Assembly (NCBI RefSeq): GCF_021991925.1
Contig: NZ_RXZI01000001.1
Location: 930,001-994,000 of the forward strand
Source of the DNA: Sutcliffiella horikoshii
GTDB taxonomy: Bacteria > Bacillota > Bacilli > Bacillales > Bacillaceae_I
Reading direction: 5' to 3'
DNA length: 64,000 nt
Part shown: one piece after another, positions 18,091-27,083 of the stretch
How the letters are laid out: every line of letters starts with the position of its first letter
Numbering within the stretch: position 1 is the first letter of the stretch
Notes under the pieces: generated by a model
The model's database searches: none
Told to the model about the DNA's origin: nothing
Seen by the model: only the letters and a program-made list of their open reading frames with translations
Program-made: the position numbers and the translations under genes

Positions 18091-18163
18091 CAATAGCATA
18101 ATATGTTTCGCCTCCTAGTATGACCCGTCTCACACCACCACACCTACAACTAGTTCGTCGAAG

Positions 18164-18190
18164 AAGAAGACCTAAAAAGGTCTTCTTTTT
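18164..18190 (+). terminator. Intrinsic terminator downstream of cotX
   Basis: AAGAAGACC (18164-18172) and GGTCTTCTT (18179-18187) form a stem with a 6-nt loop, followed by T residues to 18190. It lies 150 nt past the cotX stop codon and probably ends the coat gene transcript. Confidence 0.8.
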
Positions 18191-18254
18191 CATCGTTTTG
18201 AATCTAGTTATTTGCCTAGTTTTACATAAAATACGCGCAAAACATAGACTCTCT

Positions 18255-18263
18255 CATAAGATA
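18255..18263 (+). promoter_or_regulatory. Possible sigma-K-type -10 element before the coiled-coil gene
   Basis: CATAAGATA again fits CATANNNTA, about 40 nt upstream of the start codon at 18306. The -35 element is unclear. The pair of such sites before neighbouring genes hints that the coiled-coil protein is also made in the mother cell late in sporulation. Confidence 0.3.
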
Positions 18264-18305
18264 CTGTATCCCGGAAACTTAACGAAAAGATAAAGGAGTT
18301 CACTT

Positions 18306-19199
18306 ATGAGAGAGAATAATAAAGGCCTGCTGCCACACCCTAAAATTTTTTATCAAACTACGGTAAGTACATCCAATCAGCAGGAGTATCGAAAAAATTA
18401 TTTAAAGGAAATTTTGAAGCGACAGGAAGAAACGAATGATCAATTTACTACGACTGTCACAGATCTAAACAAAAACCTTCAGCAAGGATTGACCGACCAA
18501 GAAAACAACTATGAGCATATACTCGGCAAGCTAAATGTTCATGATACTTTCCATCAAAAGATAACGGAAAGTTTGACCGTTCACCAAGGGTACTTCCAGC
18601 AAATAACGGATAAATTGAATACACAAGATATCAATCAACAGCATTTTCATGATCAGTTAAAAGTCCAAACAAGCATAAGTGATGAACTACATGAAAGCAT
18701 TAGGTCAACGAAAGCCTCCAATATGCAAATAAATAAGAGATTAGATAGTCTTGAATTATTAGTCGAAGAAGAAATGCATTTAAGCCAGGCAACCCTCGAC
18801 CAATTAGCTTTCCAGGAGGACTTGACAAGAGGCATTCATAATAAGCTTGAAAAGTATGAAGAACTCTATGAAGATATTCAGACTCGATTATCAGAACAAG
18901 AACACATTTATCTTGAAATCAACGAAAAGCTCCAAATCCAAGAGATGTTCCACAAGTCTGTAATGGACCGACTAGACAGTCAAGACGCCGTCTCACAAAA
19001 AATGTCTGTTCAGATGGAAATGTTAAAACAAACACTGGTAGAAAAATTGGAAGCAGCCATCCTTTCCATTGATAGTAAATATAAACAAACACTTCAATAC
19101 TTAGCCGGTATGATTGGCTTAAAGGAGAGAATTATCCAAAAGCCAACAAGTGAAATAGTAAATAAAGAGCAAAACAAAGTGGAAGTAAAACAGGAGTAG
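18306..19199 (+). CDS. Long coiled-coil protein of unknown function
   Basis: I do not recognise a family. The 297 residues are almost entirely charged and helical, with a degenerate repeat of about 17-20 residues in which a hydrophobic pair and a QE/QD unit recur (IQTRLSEQEHIY, INEKLQIQEMFH, VMDRLDSQDAVS, ITDKLNTQDINQ). This spacing predicts a long rod-like coiled coil. There is no signal peptide or membrane segment until a short, less charged part near residues 260-270. Its place next to CotX/CotW-like genes and a CATANNNTA motif upstream suggest a spore coat or sporulation role, but this is inference. Start ATG has AAGGAG. Confidence 0.6.
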   Translation: MRENNKGLLPHPKIFYQTTVSTSNQQEYRKNYLKEILKRQEETNDQFTTTVTDLNKNLQQGLTDQENNYEHILGKLNVHDTFHQKITESLTVHQGYFQQITDKLNTQDINQQHFHDQLKVQTSISDELHESIRSTKASNMQINKRLDSLELLVEEEMHLSQATLDQLAFQEDLTRGIHNKLEKYEELYEDIQTRLSEQEHIYLEINEKLQIQEMFHKSVMDRLDSQDAVSQKMSVQMEMLKQTLVEKLEAAILSIDSKYKQTLQYLAGMIGLKERIIQKPTSEIVNKEQNKVEVKQE

Positions 19200-19222
19200 C
19201 ATCAAAACTGCTCCTGTTTTTA
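19190..19222 (+). terminator. Intrinsic terminator overlapping the coiled-coil gene's stop codon
   Basis: ACAGGAGTAG (19190-19199) pairs with CTGCTCCTGT (19208-19217), followed by five T residues. The 5' arm contains the last codons and the TAG stop. Confidence 0.8.
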
Positions 19223-19288
19223 ATTTGATTTTTCTGAAGATTCATAATAATATTTAATTAGTTCATACTTTTTATTGGAGGTTAGATA

Positions 19289-20929
19289 ATGGCAGAACTA
19301 GTACATAAAACAATAGGAGAACTAATGGACGATACTGTCTCACAATACCCACATAAAGAAGCTGTCGTATATCCTGAAACAGGTCTCCGCTACACCTATA
19401 AGGAATTTCAAGAAGCCTGCAACAAGGTTGCTAAAGGGTTTATGAGTTTAGGTATAAAAAAGGGCGATCATATCGCGGTATGGGCTTCCAATAAACCAGA
19501 ATGGCTTGTTGCCCAATATGCCAGTGCTAAAATAGGCGCGGTCCTTGTGACGGTAAATACAAGCTATCAATCCAAGGAATTGGAATACCTGTTAAGACAA
19601 TCAGATTCTACCACACTTTTATTAATGGATGAATTTAAAGGTGTCAGCTATTTGGACATGCTTAAGGAACTTTGTCCTGAGCTCCAAAAAAGTGCTCCAG
19701 GCGAACTGAATGCCAAAAAACTACCAAAATTGAAGAATGTCATCTATATGGGAGACCAAAAACATCCAGGTATGTTCATATGGAATGATTTACTGGATAA
19801 ATCGCTCCTTGTTTCCGATCAAGCATTAGAGGAACGTCAAAAAAGTACCCATTATGATGAAGTCATCAACATGCAATACACTTCTGGAACTACCGGTTTT
19901 CCAAAAGGAGTCATGCTAACACATTCCAACATTATCAATAATGCAATTAATGTCGCAGAGTGCCAGCGACTTACCTATGAAGATAGGATATGCATTCCTG
20001 TTCCATTCTTTCATTGCTTTGGTTGTGTCATGGGGACGTTGGCCGCAGTGGCTACTGGAGCAACCATGGTGCCACTTATCCTGTTCGACCCATTAGAAGT
20101 ACTAAAAGCGGTAGAATCGGAAAAATGTACGGCTTTGTATGGGGTCCCTACCATGTTCATCGCTGAATTGAACCATCAGGACTTTTCTAACTACAACCTT
20201 TCAAGTTTAAGAACAGGTATTATGGCAGGATCTCCTTGCCCAACAGAAATCATGAAAAAAGTAGTACATGATATGGGCGCAAAAGAGATAACGATTGCAT
20301 ACGGGCAGACAGAGTCGTCACCTGTGATTACCCAGACTCGCCCATATGATAGTATAGAAAGACGTGTTTCCACAGTTGGAAGCGCTTTAGAGAATGTGGA
20401 AGTGAAGATTGTAGATCCAACTTCAGGAGAAGAAGTTCCAAATGGTGTCCAAGGCGAGCTCTGTACACGGGGGTATCTTGTTATGAAGGGATACTATAAA
20501 ATGGAGGACCAAACTCGTGAAACCATCGATACGGAGGGCTGGCTCCATACCGGTGATCTTGCGACAATGGATGAAGAAGGATATGTAGTCATCACAGGTC
20601 GATTGAAGGATATGATTATTCGTGGCGGTGAAAATATATATCCCCGTGAAATAGAAGAATTCCTTTACACCCACCCTAAAGTATTTGACGTCCAAATTGT
20701 TGGGGTCCCGGATGAAAGGTTTGGAGAACAGGTGGCCGCTTTCATAAAAGTTAAACCAGGGGAAGTGTTGGGCAGCCAAGAAGTGAAGGATTATTGTACT
20801 GGGAAAATATCTAAATATAAGATTCCTTACTATGTAGAGATTGTTGACGACTATCCGATGACCGCTTCAGGAAAAATACAAAAATTTAAACTAAAGGAAC
20901 ATGCGGTCAAGACCTTGGTAAATCAATAA
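19289..20929 (+). CDS. Acyl-CoA synthetase, AMP-binding family
   Basis: A 546-residue ANL-superfamily enzyme that activates a carboxylic acid with ATP and joins it to CoA. The P-loop QYTSGTTGFPKGVMLTHSN, the A5 region IAYGQTESSPV, the hinge TGRLKDMIIRGGENIYP and the C-terminal catalytic lysine in ASGKIQKFKL are all present. Overall it resembles the medium/long-chain fatty acid type (B. subtilis YngI-like) rather than acetyl-CoA synthetase. It appears monocistronic: ATG with TTGGAGG upstream and a terminator just after the stop. The exact acyl chain cannot be read from sequence. Confidence 0.85.
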   Translation: MAELVHKTIGELMDDTVSQYPHKEAVVYPETGLRYTYKEFQEACNKVAKGFMSLGIKKGDHIAVWASNKPEWLVAQYASAKIGAVLVTVNTSYQSKELEYLLRQSDSTTLLLMDEFKGVSYLDMLKELCPELQKSAPGELNAKKLPKLKNVIYMGDQKHPGMFIWNDLLDKSLLVSDQALEERQKSTHYDEVINMQYTSGTTGFPKGVMLTHSNIINNAINVAECQRLTYEDRICIPVPFFHCFGCVMGTLAAVATGATMVPLILFDPLEVLKAVESEKCTALYGVPTMFIAELNHQDFSNYNLSSLRTGIMAGSPCPTEIMKKVVHDMGAKEITIAYGQTESSPVITQTRPYDSIERRVSTVGSALENVEVKIVDPTSGEEVPNGVQGELCTRGYLVMKGYYKMEDQTRETIDTEGWLHTGDLATMDEEGYVVITGRLKDMIIRGGENIYPREIEEFLYTHPKVFDVQIVGVPDERFGEQVAAFIKVKPGEVLGSQEVKDYCTGKISKYKIPYYVEIVDDYPMTASGKIQKFKLKEHAVKTLVNQ

Positions 20930-20937
20930 ATTGTTAA

Positions 20938-20966
20938 GGGAAGAGGCTCAGTGCCTCTTCCCTTTT
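20938..20966. terminator. Shared terminator between convergent genes
   Basis: A perfect 10-bp stem, GGGAAGAGGC (20938-20947) and GCCTCTTCCC (20953-20962), is followed by TTTT on the plus strand. The hairpin reaches into the last four codons and stop codon of the opposite-strand threonine aldolase gene. Confidence 0.85.
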
Positions 20967-21982
20967 ACTATTCCTCCAATAACACTCACTGCTTTTTCAA
21001 TATCTTTTCTATTAACATCATAATGAGTGGTAAGGCGCACTAGTGTTGGCCCAAACGTCACTCCCAATACACCCTCTACTTTTAACGCTTCCACAAATTC
21101 AGTGGCATTCATCTTCAATCCCGAAATATCGAGTACGACGATATTGGTATCAACAGAATTGACCACTTCCAATCCTCCATAGTTGATAAGGCTCTCTGCT
21201 AAAAATCTGGCATTCACATGATCCTCCACTAGTCTTTCTCTCATCTTTGTTAGAGCAATCAATGCGGGAGCAGCAATGATTCCAACCTGCCTTAATCCAC
21301 CACCAAGCCTTTTTCTCCACTTCCTTGCTTTGTTGATAAATTCCTCTGATCCGGCAATGATGGATCCCACGGGTGCCCCTAGTCCCTTAGAAAGGCATAT
21401 TTGAACGGTATCGCAATGCTGGGTAAAATCTTTGATGGAACAATCTGCACTTGCCGCGGCATTGAAAAGACGTGCTCCGTCCACATGGACAGGAACGGAA
21501 TATCGTTGTGCCACCTCATATATCTCCTTCATATTAGAAGAGGGTACCACTGCTCCACCTGCACGATTATGAGTATTTTCTATACAAATAAGTCCCGTTT
21601 CTGGAAAATGCTGATCTTCCCCACGAATTGCAGCCTCGATATGTAAAGGATTCATCACCCCATTAACTCCTTGTATCGTTCTCGTCTGAACCCCTGCCAA
21701 AGCTGCAACTGCACCAGATTCATAATAAAAAATATGAGACTCGGCTTCTAGCAATATCTCATTTCCAGGACGGCAATGTGTCAGGACCGCTATCTGATTC
21801 CCTTGCGTACCACTCGTCACAAATAATGCAGCTTCTTTACCAAGGATCTCAGCGGCTTTTTCCTCTAATAGGTTTACTGTCGGATCCTCTCCATATACAT
21901 CATCCCCGACTTGCGCTTCATATGCAGCTTTTCTCATCTCTTCAGTTGGCTTTGTTATGGTGTCACTTCTTAGGTCAATCAT
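20948..21982 (-). CDS. ltaE: Low-specificity L-threonine aldolase
   Basis: A 344-residue fold-type I PLP enzyme that cleaves threonine or allo-threonine into glycine and acetaldehyde. The N-terminal MIDLRSDTITKPTEEM is diagnostic of the Gly1/LtaE group, as are GDDVYGEDPTVNLLE and the SGTQGNQIA cofactor loop. HVDGARLFNA holds the Asp that contacts the PLP ring and CLSKGLGAPVGS holds the Schiff-base lysine. The acetaldehyde released would be a substrate for aldehyde dehydrogenases such as the one at 31.7 kb, although the two genes are not linked. Its stop codon lies within a terminator shared with the convergent gene. Confidence 0.92.
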   Translation of the reverse strand: MIDLRSDTITKPTEEMRKAAYEAQVGDDVYGEDPTVNLLEEKAAEILGKEAALFVTSGTQGNQIAVLTHCRPGNEILLEAESHIFYYESGAVAALAGVQTRTIQGVNGVMNPLHIEAAIRGEDQHFPETGLICIENTHNRAGGAVVPSSNMKEIYEVAQRYSVPVHVDGARLFNAAASADCSIKDFTQHCDTVQICLSKGLGAPVGSIIAGSEEFINKARKWRKRLGGGLRQVGIIAAPALIALTKMRERLVEDHVNARFLAESLINYGGLEVVNSVDTNIVVLDISGLKMNATEFVEALKVEGVLGVTFGPTLVRLTTHYDVNRKDIEKAVSVIGGIVKGKRH

Positions 21983-22118
21983 TTTCCATGTCCCCTTCCC
22001 TTTTTTTATTATAGTTTACCAGATTGCGATTTATTTCGCATTCCGTAAAATAATCTGACACCTTTTCCGGTTCCCATGCTATTATTATTTAATCAGTTAC
22101 TATAAAGGAGCACCTATC

Positions 22119-23360
22119 ATGCAGGCACAAAAAATGAGAATAGATACAGCGAAACCTGAAAGCACTACCGTTTATCCCATCCTATATATTATCGGACTAG
22201 TACACTTGCTAAATGATGCCCTACAATCTGTTGTTCCAGCATTGTTCCCGGTTCTGCAAAGTTCCATGGGGCTTACCTTCACACAGCTTGGTTTAATTGC
22301 ATTTGCACTGAATGCGACTTCTTCCCTGATTCAACCTGTAGTTGGGATTTATACGGATAAGAAGCCTTCACCCTATGCATTACCGATTGGGCTAACCTTA
22401 TCCTTGTTTGGAATTATCGGGCTGGCTCTTGCACAAAATTTCTGGCTCATAATCGTGTCAGTATTATTCATTGGACTTGGATCAGCCGCTTTTCATCCAG
22501 AAGGCTCTCGTGTGGCCTATATGGCTGCTGGCAATCGGAGAGGACTCGCCCAGTCCATCTACCAGGTTGGGGGGAATTCAGGTCAGGCCCTTGCACCATT
22601 AATGGCGGCATATATCCTTTTACCATTGGGTCAAAAAGGTGTGCTTTGGTTCACGATAGTCGCAGCAGCAGGAGTCATCCTACTTTTATACATCGCAGCA
22701 TGGTATAAGCAACAGGTTTTGGAAAAGGCAAAGCCTGTTAAGAAGAAAATAGAAATGAAAGTAAAGGCAAAAAAAGACACCAATGAAAATAAGCGTATCA
22801 TTCTATTCTCTATATCCTTATTGATATTCCTTGTGTTTGCTCGCTCCTGGTTTCATGCAGGAATGACAAACTTCTATGCTTTTTACGTGATACAAAACTA
22901 TGGACTTCCGATAGCAGATTCACAAATTTATATTTTTGTGTTTTTGGGTGCAGGTGCGATCGGCACGTTTTTCGGAGGTCCATTGGCTGACCGCTTTGGA
23001 AAAAGATTGGTCATTTCTCTTTCCATGCTCGGTTCTGCACCACTTGCCCTGCTCCTTCCATTTGTCGGTCCCACCTTTGCTTATGTATTGATTGCCATAA
23101 TTGGTTTTATCATTCTCTCTAGCTTCTCGGTGACCGTCGTTTATGCTCAGGAGCTTGTTCCTGGGAGAATTGGATTGGTTTCCGGTCTCATTGTAGGACT
23201 TGCCTTCGGAATGGGGGCAGTGGGATCTGTTGCTCTTGGCGTTCTGGCAGATTGGATCGGGTTGACGAATACTATCCTTTTCACAGTCTGTCTTCCATTA
23301 ATCGGACTATTGACCTTCTTTCTGCCAACAGATCAAAAAGTTAGGGAAATGCATGACTAA
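22119..23360 (+). CDS. MFS transporter, fosmidomycin-resistance (Fsr) type
   Basis: A 413-residue major facilitator with about 12 membrane segments and a basic central loop (KPVKKKIEMKVKAKKD) near residue 210. Features pointing to the Fsr/YfnC group are HLLNDALQSVVPALFPVLQ in the first helix, the GSAAFHPEGSRVAY motif near residue 124, and GNSGQALAPL. Fsr exports fosmidomycin in E. coli; the natural substrate here is unknown. The gene is divergent from ltaE, with AAAGGAG before its ATG, and ends in a terminator followed by a mobile element insertion. Confidence 0.85.
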   Translation: MQAQKMRIDTAKPESTTVYPILYIIGLVHLLNDALQSVVPALFPVLQSSMGLTFTQLGLIAFALNATSSLIQPVVGIYTDKKPSPYALPIGLTLSLFGIIGLALAQNFWLIIVSVLFIGLGSAAFHPEGSRVAYMAAGNRRGLAQSIYQVGGNSGQALAPLMAAYILLPLGQKGVLWFTIVAAAGVILLLYIAAWYKQQVLEKAKPVKKKIEMKVKAKKDTNENKRIILFSISLLIFLVFARSWFHAGMTNFYAFYVIQNYGLPIADSQIYIFVFLGAGAIGTFFGGPLADRFGKRLVISLSMLGSAPLALLLPFVGPTFAYVLIAIIGFIILSSFSVTVVYAQELVPGRIGLVSGLIVGLAFGMGAVGSVALGVLADWIGLTNTILFTVCLPLIGLLTFFLPTDQKVREMHD

Positions 23361-23365
23361 CGAGA

Positions 23366-23399
23366 AGAAAGGGTTCCTGTTGACCCTTTCTTTTCTTTT
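23366..23399 (+). terminator. Intrinsic terminator of the MFS gene
   Basis: AGAAAGGGT (23366-23374) pairs with ACCCTTTCT (23383-23391), followed by a T-rich tract. Confidence 0.8.
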
Positions 23400-23421
23400 G
23401 CCTATACTTGTTTAAGTGTTA

Positions 23422-23511
23422 GGCTCTCTAAAAACATATTGTTGATTTTTGCAGCAACCTAGCTGTTGATTGGAGCAATAGGCGAAGACTCCAGCGGTGT
23501 AAAACAGAGCC
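23422..23511. mobile_element. MITE-like element, copy 2 (90 bp) with 8-bp target duplication
   Basis: The element starts GGCTCTCTAAAAAC and ends ACAGAGCC. It is bracketed by a perfect 8-bp direct repeat AAGTGTTA (23414-23421 and 23512-23519). Its internal sequence GCTGTTGATTGGAGCAA, then GGCGAAGACTCC, is the reverse complement of the right half of the 185-bp copy at 16941-17125. It is therefore an inverted, internally deleted relative. No coding capacity. Confidence 0.8.
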
Positions 23512-23545
23512 AAGTGTTAAAAGATACCTAGTGAAAATGGTGATA

Positions 23546-24616
23546 ATGATGGATTTTGATATAAAATCATTGGCCTTTTACTTGATTGAAGTGGAAGGTA
23601 GCGGAGATAGTGCCAAAAAGCATTATAAACCGATGGCAGTTTTAGATGAGGATACATATGAAGAGAGCGCTTTGAAACCTTTCCTAGATGGAGAATTGAT
23701 GAAAATAACGAAAAGAAAGGTAGATCGACATCCTAAAAATGAGCAAGTCCCAACTAAGATTGGAAGATTCATGGTGGAGCCTGGATATGACTTGGGTTCC
23801 AATCCAAACTATAATCAATTCAATCGAATAAGAAATGCGAACACACTCGAATTATTTTCCCAGGCGGCCGAAGAAATAGCAACCACCTATACGGATACAA
23901 CTGCCGTAAGAGGCGGGGTTCTAATTGTTGCAAAGGCTAAATTGAATAAATACTTTGATGAACCTTTTGTATTCATATTGAAATGTGACTTTGAACAGAA
24001 GGTAGCGTCCATAACGGATGAAAGAACCCTTATCCATAATGTTCAGATGGCCATTACCACCAAGAATATGAAGTCCATCCAATATCCCTTCATGGTGGAG
24101 GATGGGATGGTAGAAGAAAGCGAATTGAAGATCCATCAATCCTCCCACTCTCGTTATTTTGAGGATTTTCTAAAATATGTGGAATATGGGGAGTCGATGC
24201 CTGAAATCATCAAAAATCAGGTGATGGGGATGGTGCATCAGGAGATTTCTGAAACATACAAGGAAGAAAGTGAAGAAAAAGAGAAAATGGAACAAGCAAT
24301 GGAGGCATGGGCAACTTCACCGAAACGTGAACTGCAAGAAAGATGGTCGGATGAACAGGTAATGGAGGCCTCTTCAAGCATCATTGAGCAGACACCGGAC
24401 ATCGAACTTAAATTCAAGCTGGATCACATTTCTGTAAAAAGCTTACTTGCGGATTTTGGGGAGAATGTCCATATCGCCAAAATTAATGACCGGTATGTCG
24501 TCCTTCTAGAAGGCGACTTTCTCCAATTCGAGAAAAATGTGTCTCCTGTCGAGATGCTCAAACCAAGTGAACTGACCATGATACTGGAAAGGATGAATAA
24601 AAAATACAGCAACTGA
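23546..24616 (+). CDS. DUF3900-like protein of unknown function
   Basis: A soluble 356-residue protein without signal peptide or membrane segments. The opening DFDIKSLAFYLIEVEG and the KRKVDRHPKNEQVPTKIGRF block resemble the Bacillus DUF3900 family as I remember it; a search would be needed to confirm. The middle (residues about 225-265) is rich in Glu and Lys and probably helical. No catalytic motif was recognised. The start is placed at ATG 23546, preceded by a weak GGTGA; a GTG at 23531 is in frame but has no ribosome binding site. The gene begins 35 nt after a mobile element copy. Confidence 0.65.
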   Translation: MMDFDIKSLAFYLIEVEGSGDSAKKHYKPMAVLDEDTYEESALKPFLDGELMKITKRKVDRHPKNEQVPTKIGRFMVEPGYDLGSNPNYNQFNRIRNANTLELFSQAAEEIATTYTDTTAVRGGVLIVAKAKLNKYFDEPFVFILKCDFEQKVASITDERTLIHNVQMAITTKNMKSIQYPFMVEDGMVEESELKIHQSSHSRYFEDFLKYVEYGESMPEIIKNQVMGMVHQEISETYKEESEEKEKMEQAMEAWATSPKRELQERWSDEQVMEASSSIIEQTPDIELKFKLDHISVKSLLADFGENVHIAKINDRYVVLLEGDFLQFEKNVSPVEMLKPSELTMILERMNKKYSN

Positions 24617-24684
24617 CCTGTTCGTGAATAATTGTCACCGTAAATGAAAAGATAAGAACAAATACCTTTTAGGGGTGACCACCA

Positions 24685-24807
24685 ATGGATTGGATGTCCA
24701 TTATCCGTTATGCATGTTCATTAACAGGAATAGTCTGCCTTGGATTCACGTATAAGCATATGTTGAAAAGTGCACGTGCCAAAGGAAAATCGATGAGTAA
24801 AGATTAA
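24685..24807 (+). CDS. Small membrane protein, 40 residues
   Basis: The short frame has a good AGGGGTGA ribosome binding site 6 nt upstream of its ATG. The product has one hydrophobic helix (IRYACSLTGIVCLGF) followed by a basic tail (KHMLKSARAKGKSMSKD), the pattern of a single-pass peptide with the tail in the cytoplasm. It is followed by a terminator within 12 nt. No family recognised. Confidence 0.55.
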   Translation: MDWMSIIRYACSLTGIVCLGFTYKHMLKSARAKGKSMSKD

Positions 24808-24811
24808 ATGT

Positions 24812-24850
24812 AAAAAAGGCCAGGGAACTATAATAAAGTTTCCTGGCCCT
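24812..24850. terminator. Bidirectional terminator between convergent genes
   Basis: GGCCAGGGAACT (24818-24829) pairs with AGTTTCCTGGCC (24837-24848, one G-T pair). A-residues at 24812-24817 give a U-run on the minus strand, ending the VOC gene; the plus side is C/T rich. Confidence 0.85.
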
Positions 24851-24859
24851 TCTTCTTAT

Positions 24860-25252
24860 TTATTTGGTTTTGGTTTCAAATAACTCTATCCATTCGCCGT
24901 CCGGACCCGAAAAGAAAATGTATCTCGCTCCATTTGGCAATGTGGTAATTTCCTTTTCTAAGAAGGTAACATCTAGTAGTTTTAGTCGCTCATATTCCTT
25001 TTCTACATCATCCACTGTCAACGCGATATGATGAACTTTGCCTTCAGCAGGCAGATGATCGTTATAGCCTTGAATGAGTTCCAATTCCGTTTCATCACTT
25101 TCATTAAATCCCAAAAAAGCTAGTTTAATGACCCCATTAGGGTGATCAAGCTGACCCTTTAATGAAAAGCCCAATATATTTTTATAAAAAGTTATGGAAG
25201 TTTCTATATCCTGTACCATAATCCCAACATGCTCCAAACGTTTGATTGCCAT
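24860..25252 (-). CDS. VOC (glyoxalase/dioxygenase) family protein
   Basis: A 130-residue single VOC module. Metal-ligand positions are visible as LEHVGIMVQD (His), the HHIALTVDD segment (His) and GEWIELFE (Glu), as in lactoylglutathione lyases and methylmalonyl-CoA epimerases. Which reaction it performs is open. The start is the ATG at 25252 with GGGGAG upstream rather than a TTG six codons earlier. It follows the DHH phosphoesterase gene by 23 nt on the same strand, so the two are probably cotranscribed. Confidence 0.8.
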   Translation of the reverse strand: MAIKRLEHVGIMVQDIETSITFYKNILGFSLKGQLDHPNGVIKLAFLGFNESDETELELIQGYNDHLPAEGKVHHIALTVDDVEKEYERLKLLDVTFLEKEITTLPNGARYIFFSGPDGEWIELFETKTK

Positions 25253-25275
25253 TCTCTGCTCTCTCCCCAAATTTA

Positions 25276-26469
25276 TTAATTATTTGTACGTAGCCTTCTG
25301 ATGTTTTCCACTAAGAAATTCACATACTCCTCATCTTTAACTAGCCAGGCAGCATAACTTCTCTTAACGAACGTTTCTGCTTCCTGAAAGGATGAGAAGG
25401 TTTTCTCCATAAGCTTTTCCTTATTCTCGACTTGCCAGGTACCTTCTTCCTTCGGTAAAAGAAACAGAGTTCCTTTTTCCTTGGAGTCATAAAGTACGCC
25501 ATTCGGAGATTCTTTTACATTGAAGACGTTCTTAGGGGCATCCTGCTTCAGAGGTTCCAGAGGGAATGCCTCTGAAACAAAGAGTTTATAAGCCTGCTCG
25601 TTTAAATTACAACCTGAGGCTTTGGCATGGCCTCCCCCATCGAACTTCGCAGCCACTTGAGAGACATCCACATCATCATGGATGGTTCTCAAACTGATCC
25701 GCTTGCTGCCCATATTGATCATGGCAATATAGTCAAGATGTGGGTTTTCTTTCCCTAAGGCATTCCCAATTTCTGAAAGGAACGACTCTGCATGGATGAT
25801 TCCGACCCAGTTGTCACCTACAGGCTTTTGAACGATTTCTCGTCTTTTCTTCCGTAAGTATCTCTCCAGCTTCTGTTCTTCCATATCAAGAATTTGCGTT
25901 TCAAAATCATCAAAATCAAATCTGTCTGCCTTTGTAAGTTTCTGGAGCATCCGCTCTTCAAAATCATCAATGGAGATCATATATAGTAAATCATTCAGCC
26001 TTTTGGCTTTGGTATTATTATTACGATCCCATTCCCATGTATCATACTGACGGATCAATTCCACCACTTCCTCGAGTGCTTCTCTTTTAGTGATGAGCTC
26101 CTTTTCTAAGAGGTACTCATAAAATAAGGAAGTGGCGCTCGTTAGTCTTCCGTCCTCATATTCCACAGTTACAGCAGCCCAACTATATTCGTTTAAGTGG
26201 ATGGCAGTTTTATGGTGATCGATAAATTGAACCTTTCCTCCTAGCTCTTTGACAAAGTGATCCAGTTTTTTGGCATTATCCTCGTTCACAGAAAGGTCAG
26301 TTATGTATATTTGATGTTGGGGAGTTGCTTCTTCCATAAAGTCAGCCACCTGATAATTCAGGCTTCCGACAGAATTATAATGGACCTTCACTTTTTCTTT
26401 AAAAGCCAGCTTGGCCAAGATACCACAGCCGACCCCATCCAAATCATTGTGAGTAAATAAATGAATCAA
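25276..26469 (-). CDS. DHH family phosphoesterase
   Basis: A 397-residue DHH-DHHA1 protein. Motif I is HNDLDGVGCG at the N-terminus, motif II ITDLSVN, motif III IDHHKTA (the DHH triad that binds two Mn ions), and the DHHA1 domain carries GGGHAKASGCNL near residue 285. Family members degrade nano-RNAs, pAp or cyclic dinucleotides; this one is an uncharacterised branch with an extra C-terminal segment of about 100 residues after the GGGH motif. Start ATG has GGGGGAC upstream. Confidence 0.85.
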   Translation of the reverse strand: MIHLFTHNDLDGVGCGILAKLAFKEKVKVHYNSVGSLNYQVADFMEEATPQHQIYITDLSVNEDNAKKLDHFVKELGGKVQFIDHHKTAIHLNEYSWAAVTVEYEDGRLTSATSLFYEYLLEKELITKREALEEVVELIRQYDTWEWDRNNNTKAKRLNDLLYMISIDDFEERMLQKLTKADRFDFDDFETQILDMEEQKLERYLRKKRREIVQKPVGDNWVGIIHAESFLSEIGNALGKENPHLDYIAMINMGSKRISLRTIHDDVDVSQVAAKFDGGGHAKASGCNLNEQAYKLFVSEAFPLEPLKQDAPKNVFNVKESPNGVLYDSKEKGTLFLLPKEEGTWQVENKEKLMEKTFSSFQEAETFVKRSYAAWLVKDEEYVNFLVENIRRLRTNN

Positions 26470-26537
26470 AAATAGTCCCCCTTATCAGTTTGGTCCAGCT
26501 AAGCGGGTGAGACACAGTTGCTTGTCCACTTATGCTG

Positions 26538-27083
26538 TTACTTTGTATATTCTTCTCCCCAATATTCCTTAATATGAGCATCTCTTCCGGATTCTTGACG
26601 TTCTTGTTTATATTTTTCAGGGTTTTTCTCATAGAACTTCTGGTGGTACTCTTCCGCTTCATAAAATGTTGTTGCCGGTTTTATTTCTGTTACAATCGGC
26701 TTCTGGAAACGTCCACTTGATTGAAGCTCATCTTTTGTCTTCTCAGCAAGTTCTTTCTGAAGGTCATTATGGTAAAAAATCGCGGTACGATACTGGCTAC
26801 CTCTGTCAAAAAACTGCCCTCCGTCATCTGTTGGGTCTATTTGCGGCCAATATAATTCCAATAATTTTCCATAAGGAAATAACTTAGGGTCAAATTCTAT
26901 TTGGACCGCTTCATAGTGTCCAGTGTTGCCTTTTTTTATTTCCTCATATGTAGGATTAGTGATTTCTCCCCCGGTATATCCGGATACAACTTTTTCAATT
27001 CCAGGCATCTCATCAAATGGCTTGACCATGCACCAGAAACATCCACCAGCAAAGGTAGCTAATTCTGTTTTACTATTTTTCAT
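26538..27083 (-). CDS. msrA: Peptide methionine sulfoxide reductase A
   Basis: MsrA reduces the S-epimer of methionine sulfoxide in proteins. The catalytic cysteine is in FAGGCFWCM, and GYTGG, YDGGQF-like [14 protein letters not shown] and YHQKF blocks are present. The 181-residue length with ATG at 27083 matches the family. No MsrB domain is fused or adjacent in the window. Upstream is a 240-bp divergent region shared with the membrane protein gene at 27326. Confidence 0.93.
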   Translation of the reverse strand: MKNSKTELATFAGGCFWCMVKPFDEMPGIEKVVSGYTGGEITNPTYEEIKKGNTGHYEAVQIEFDPKLFPYGKLLELYWPQIDPTDDGGQFFDRGSQYRTAIFYHNDLQKELAEKTKDELQSSGRFQKPIVTEIKPATTFYEAEEYHQKFYEKNPEKYKQERQESGRDAHIKEYWGEEYTK

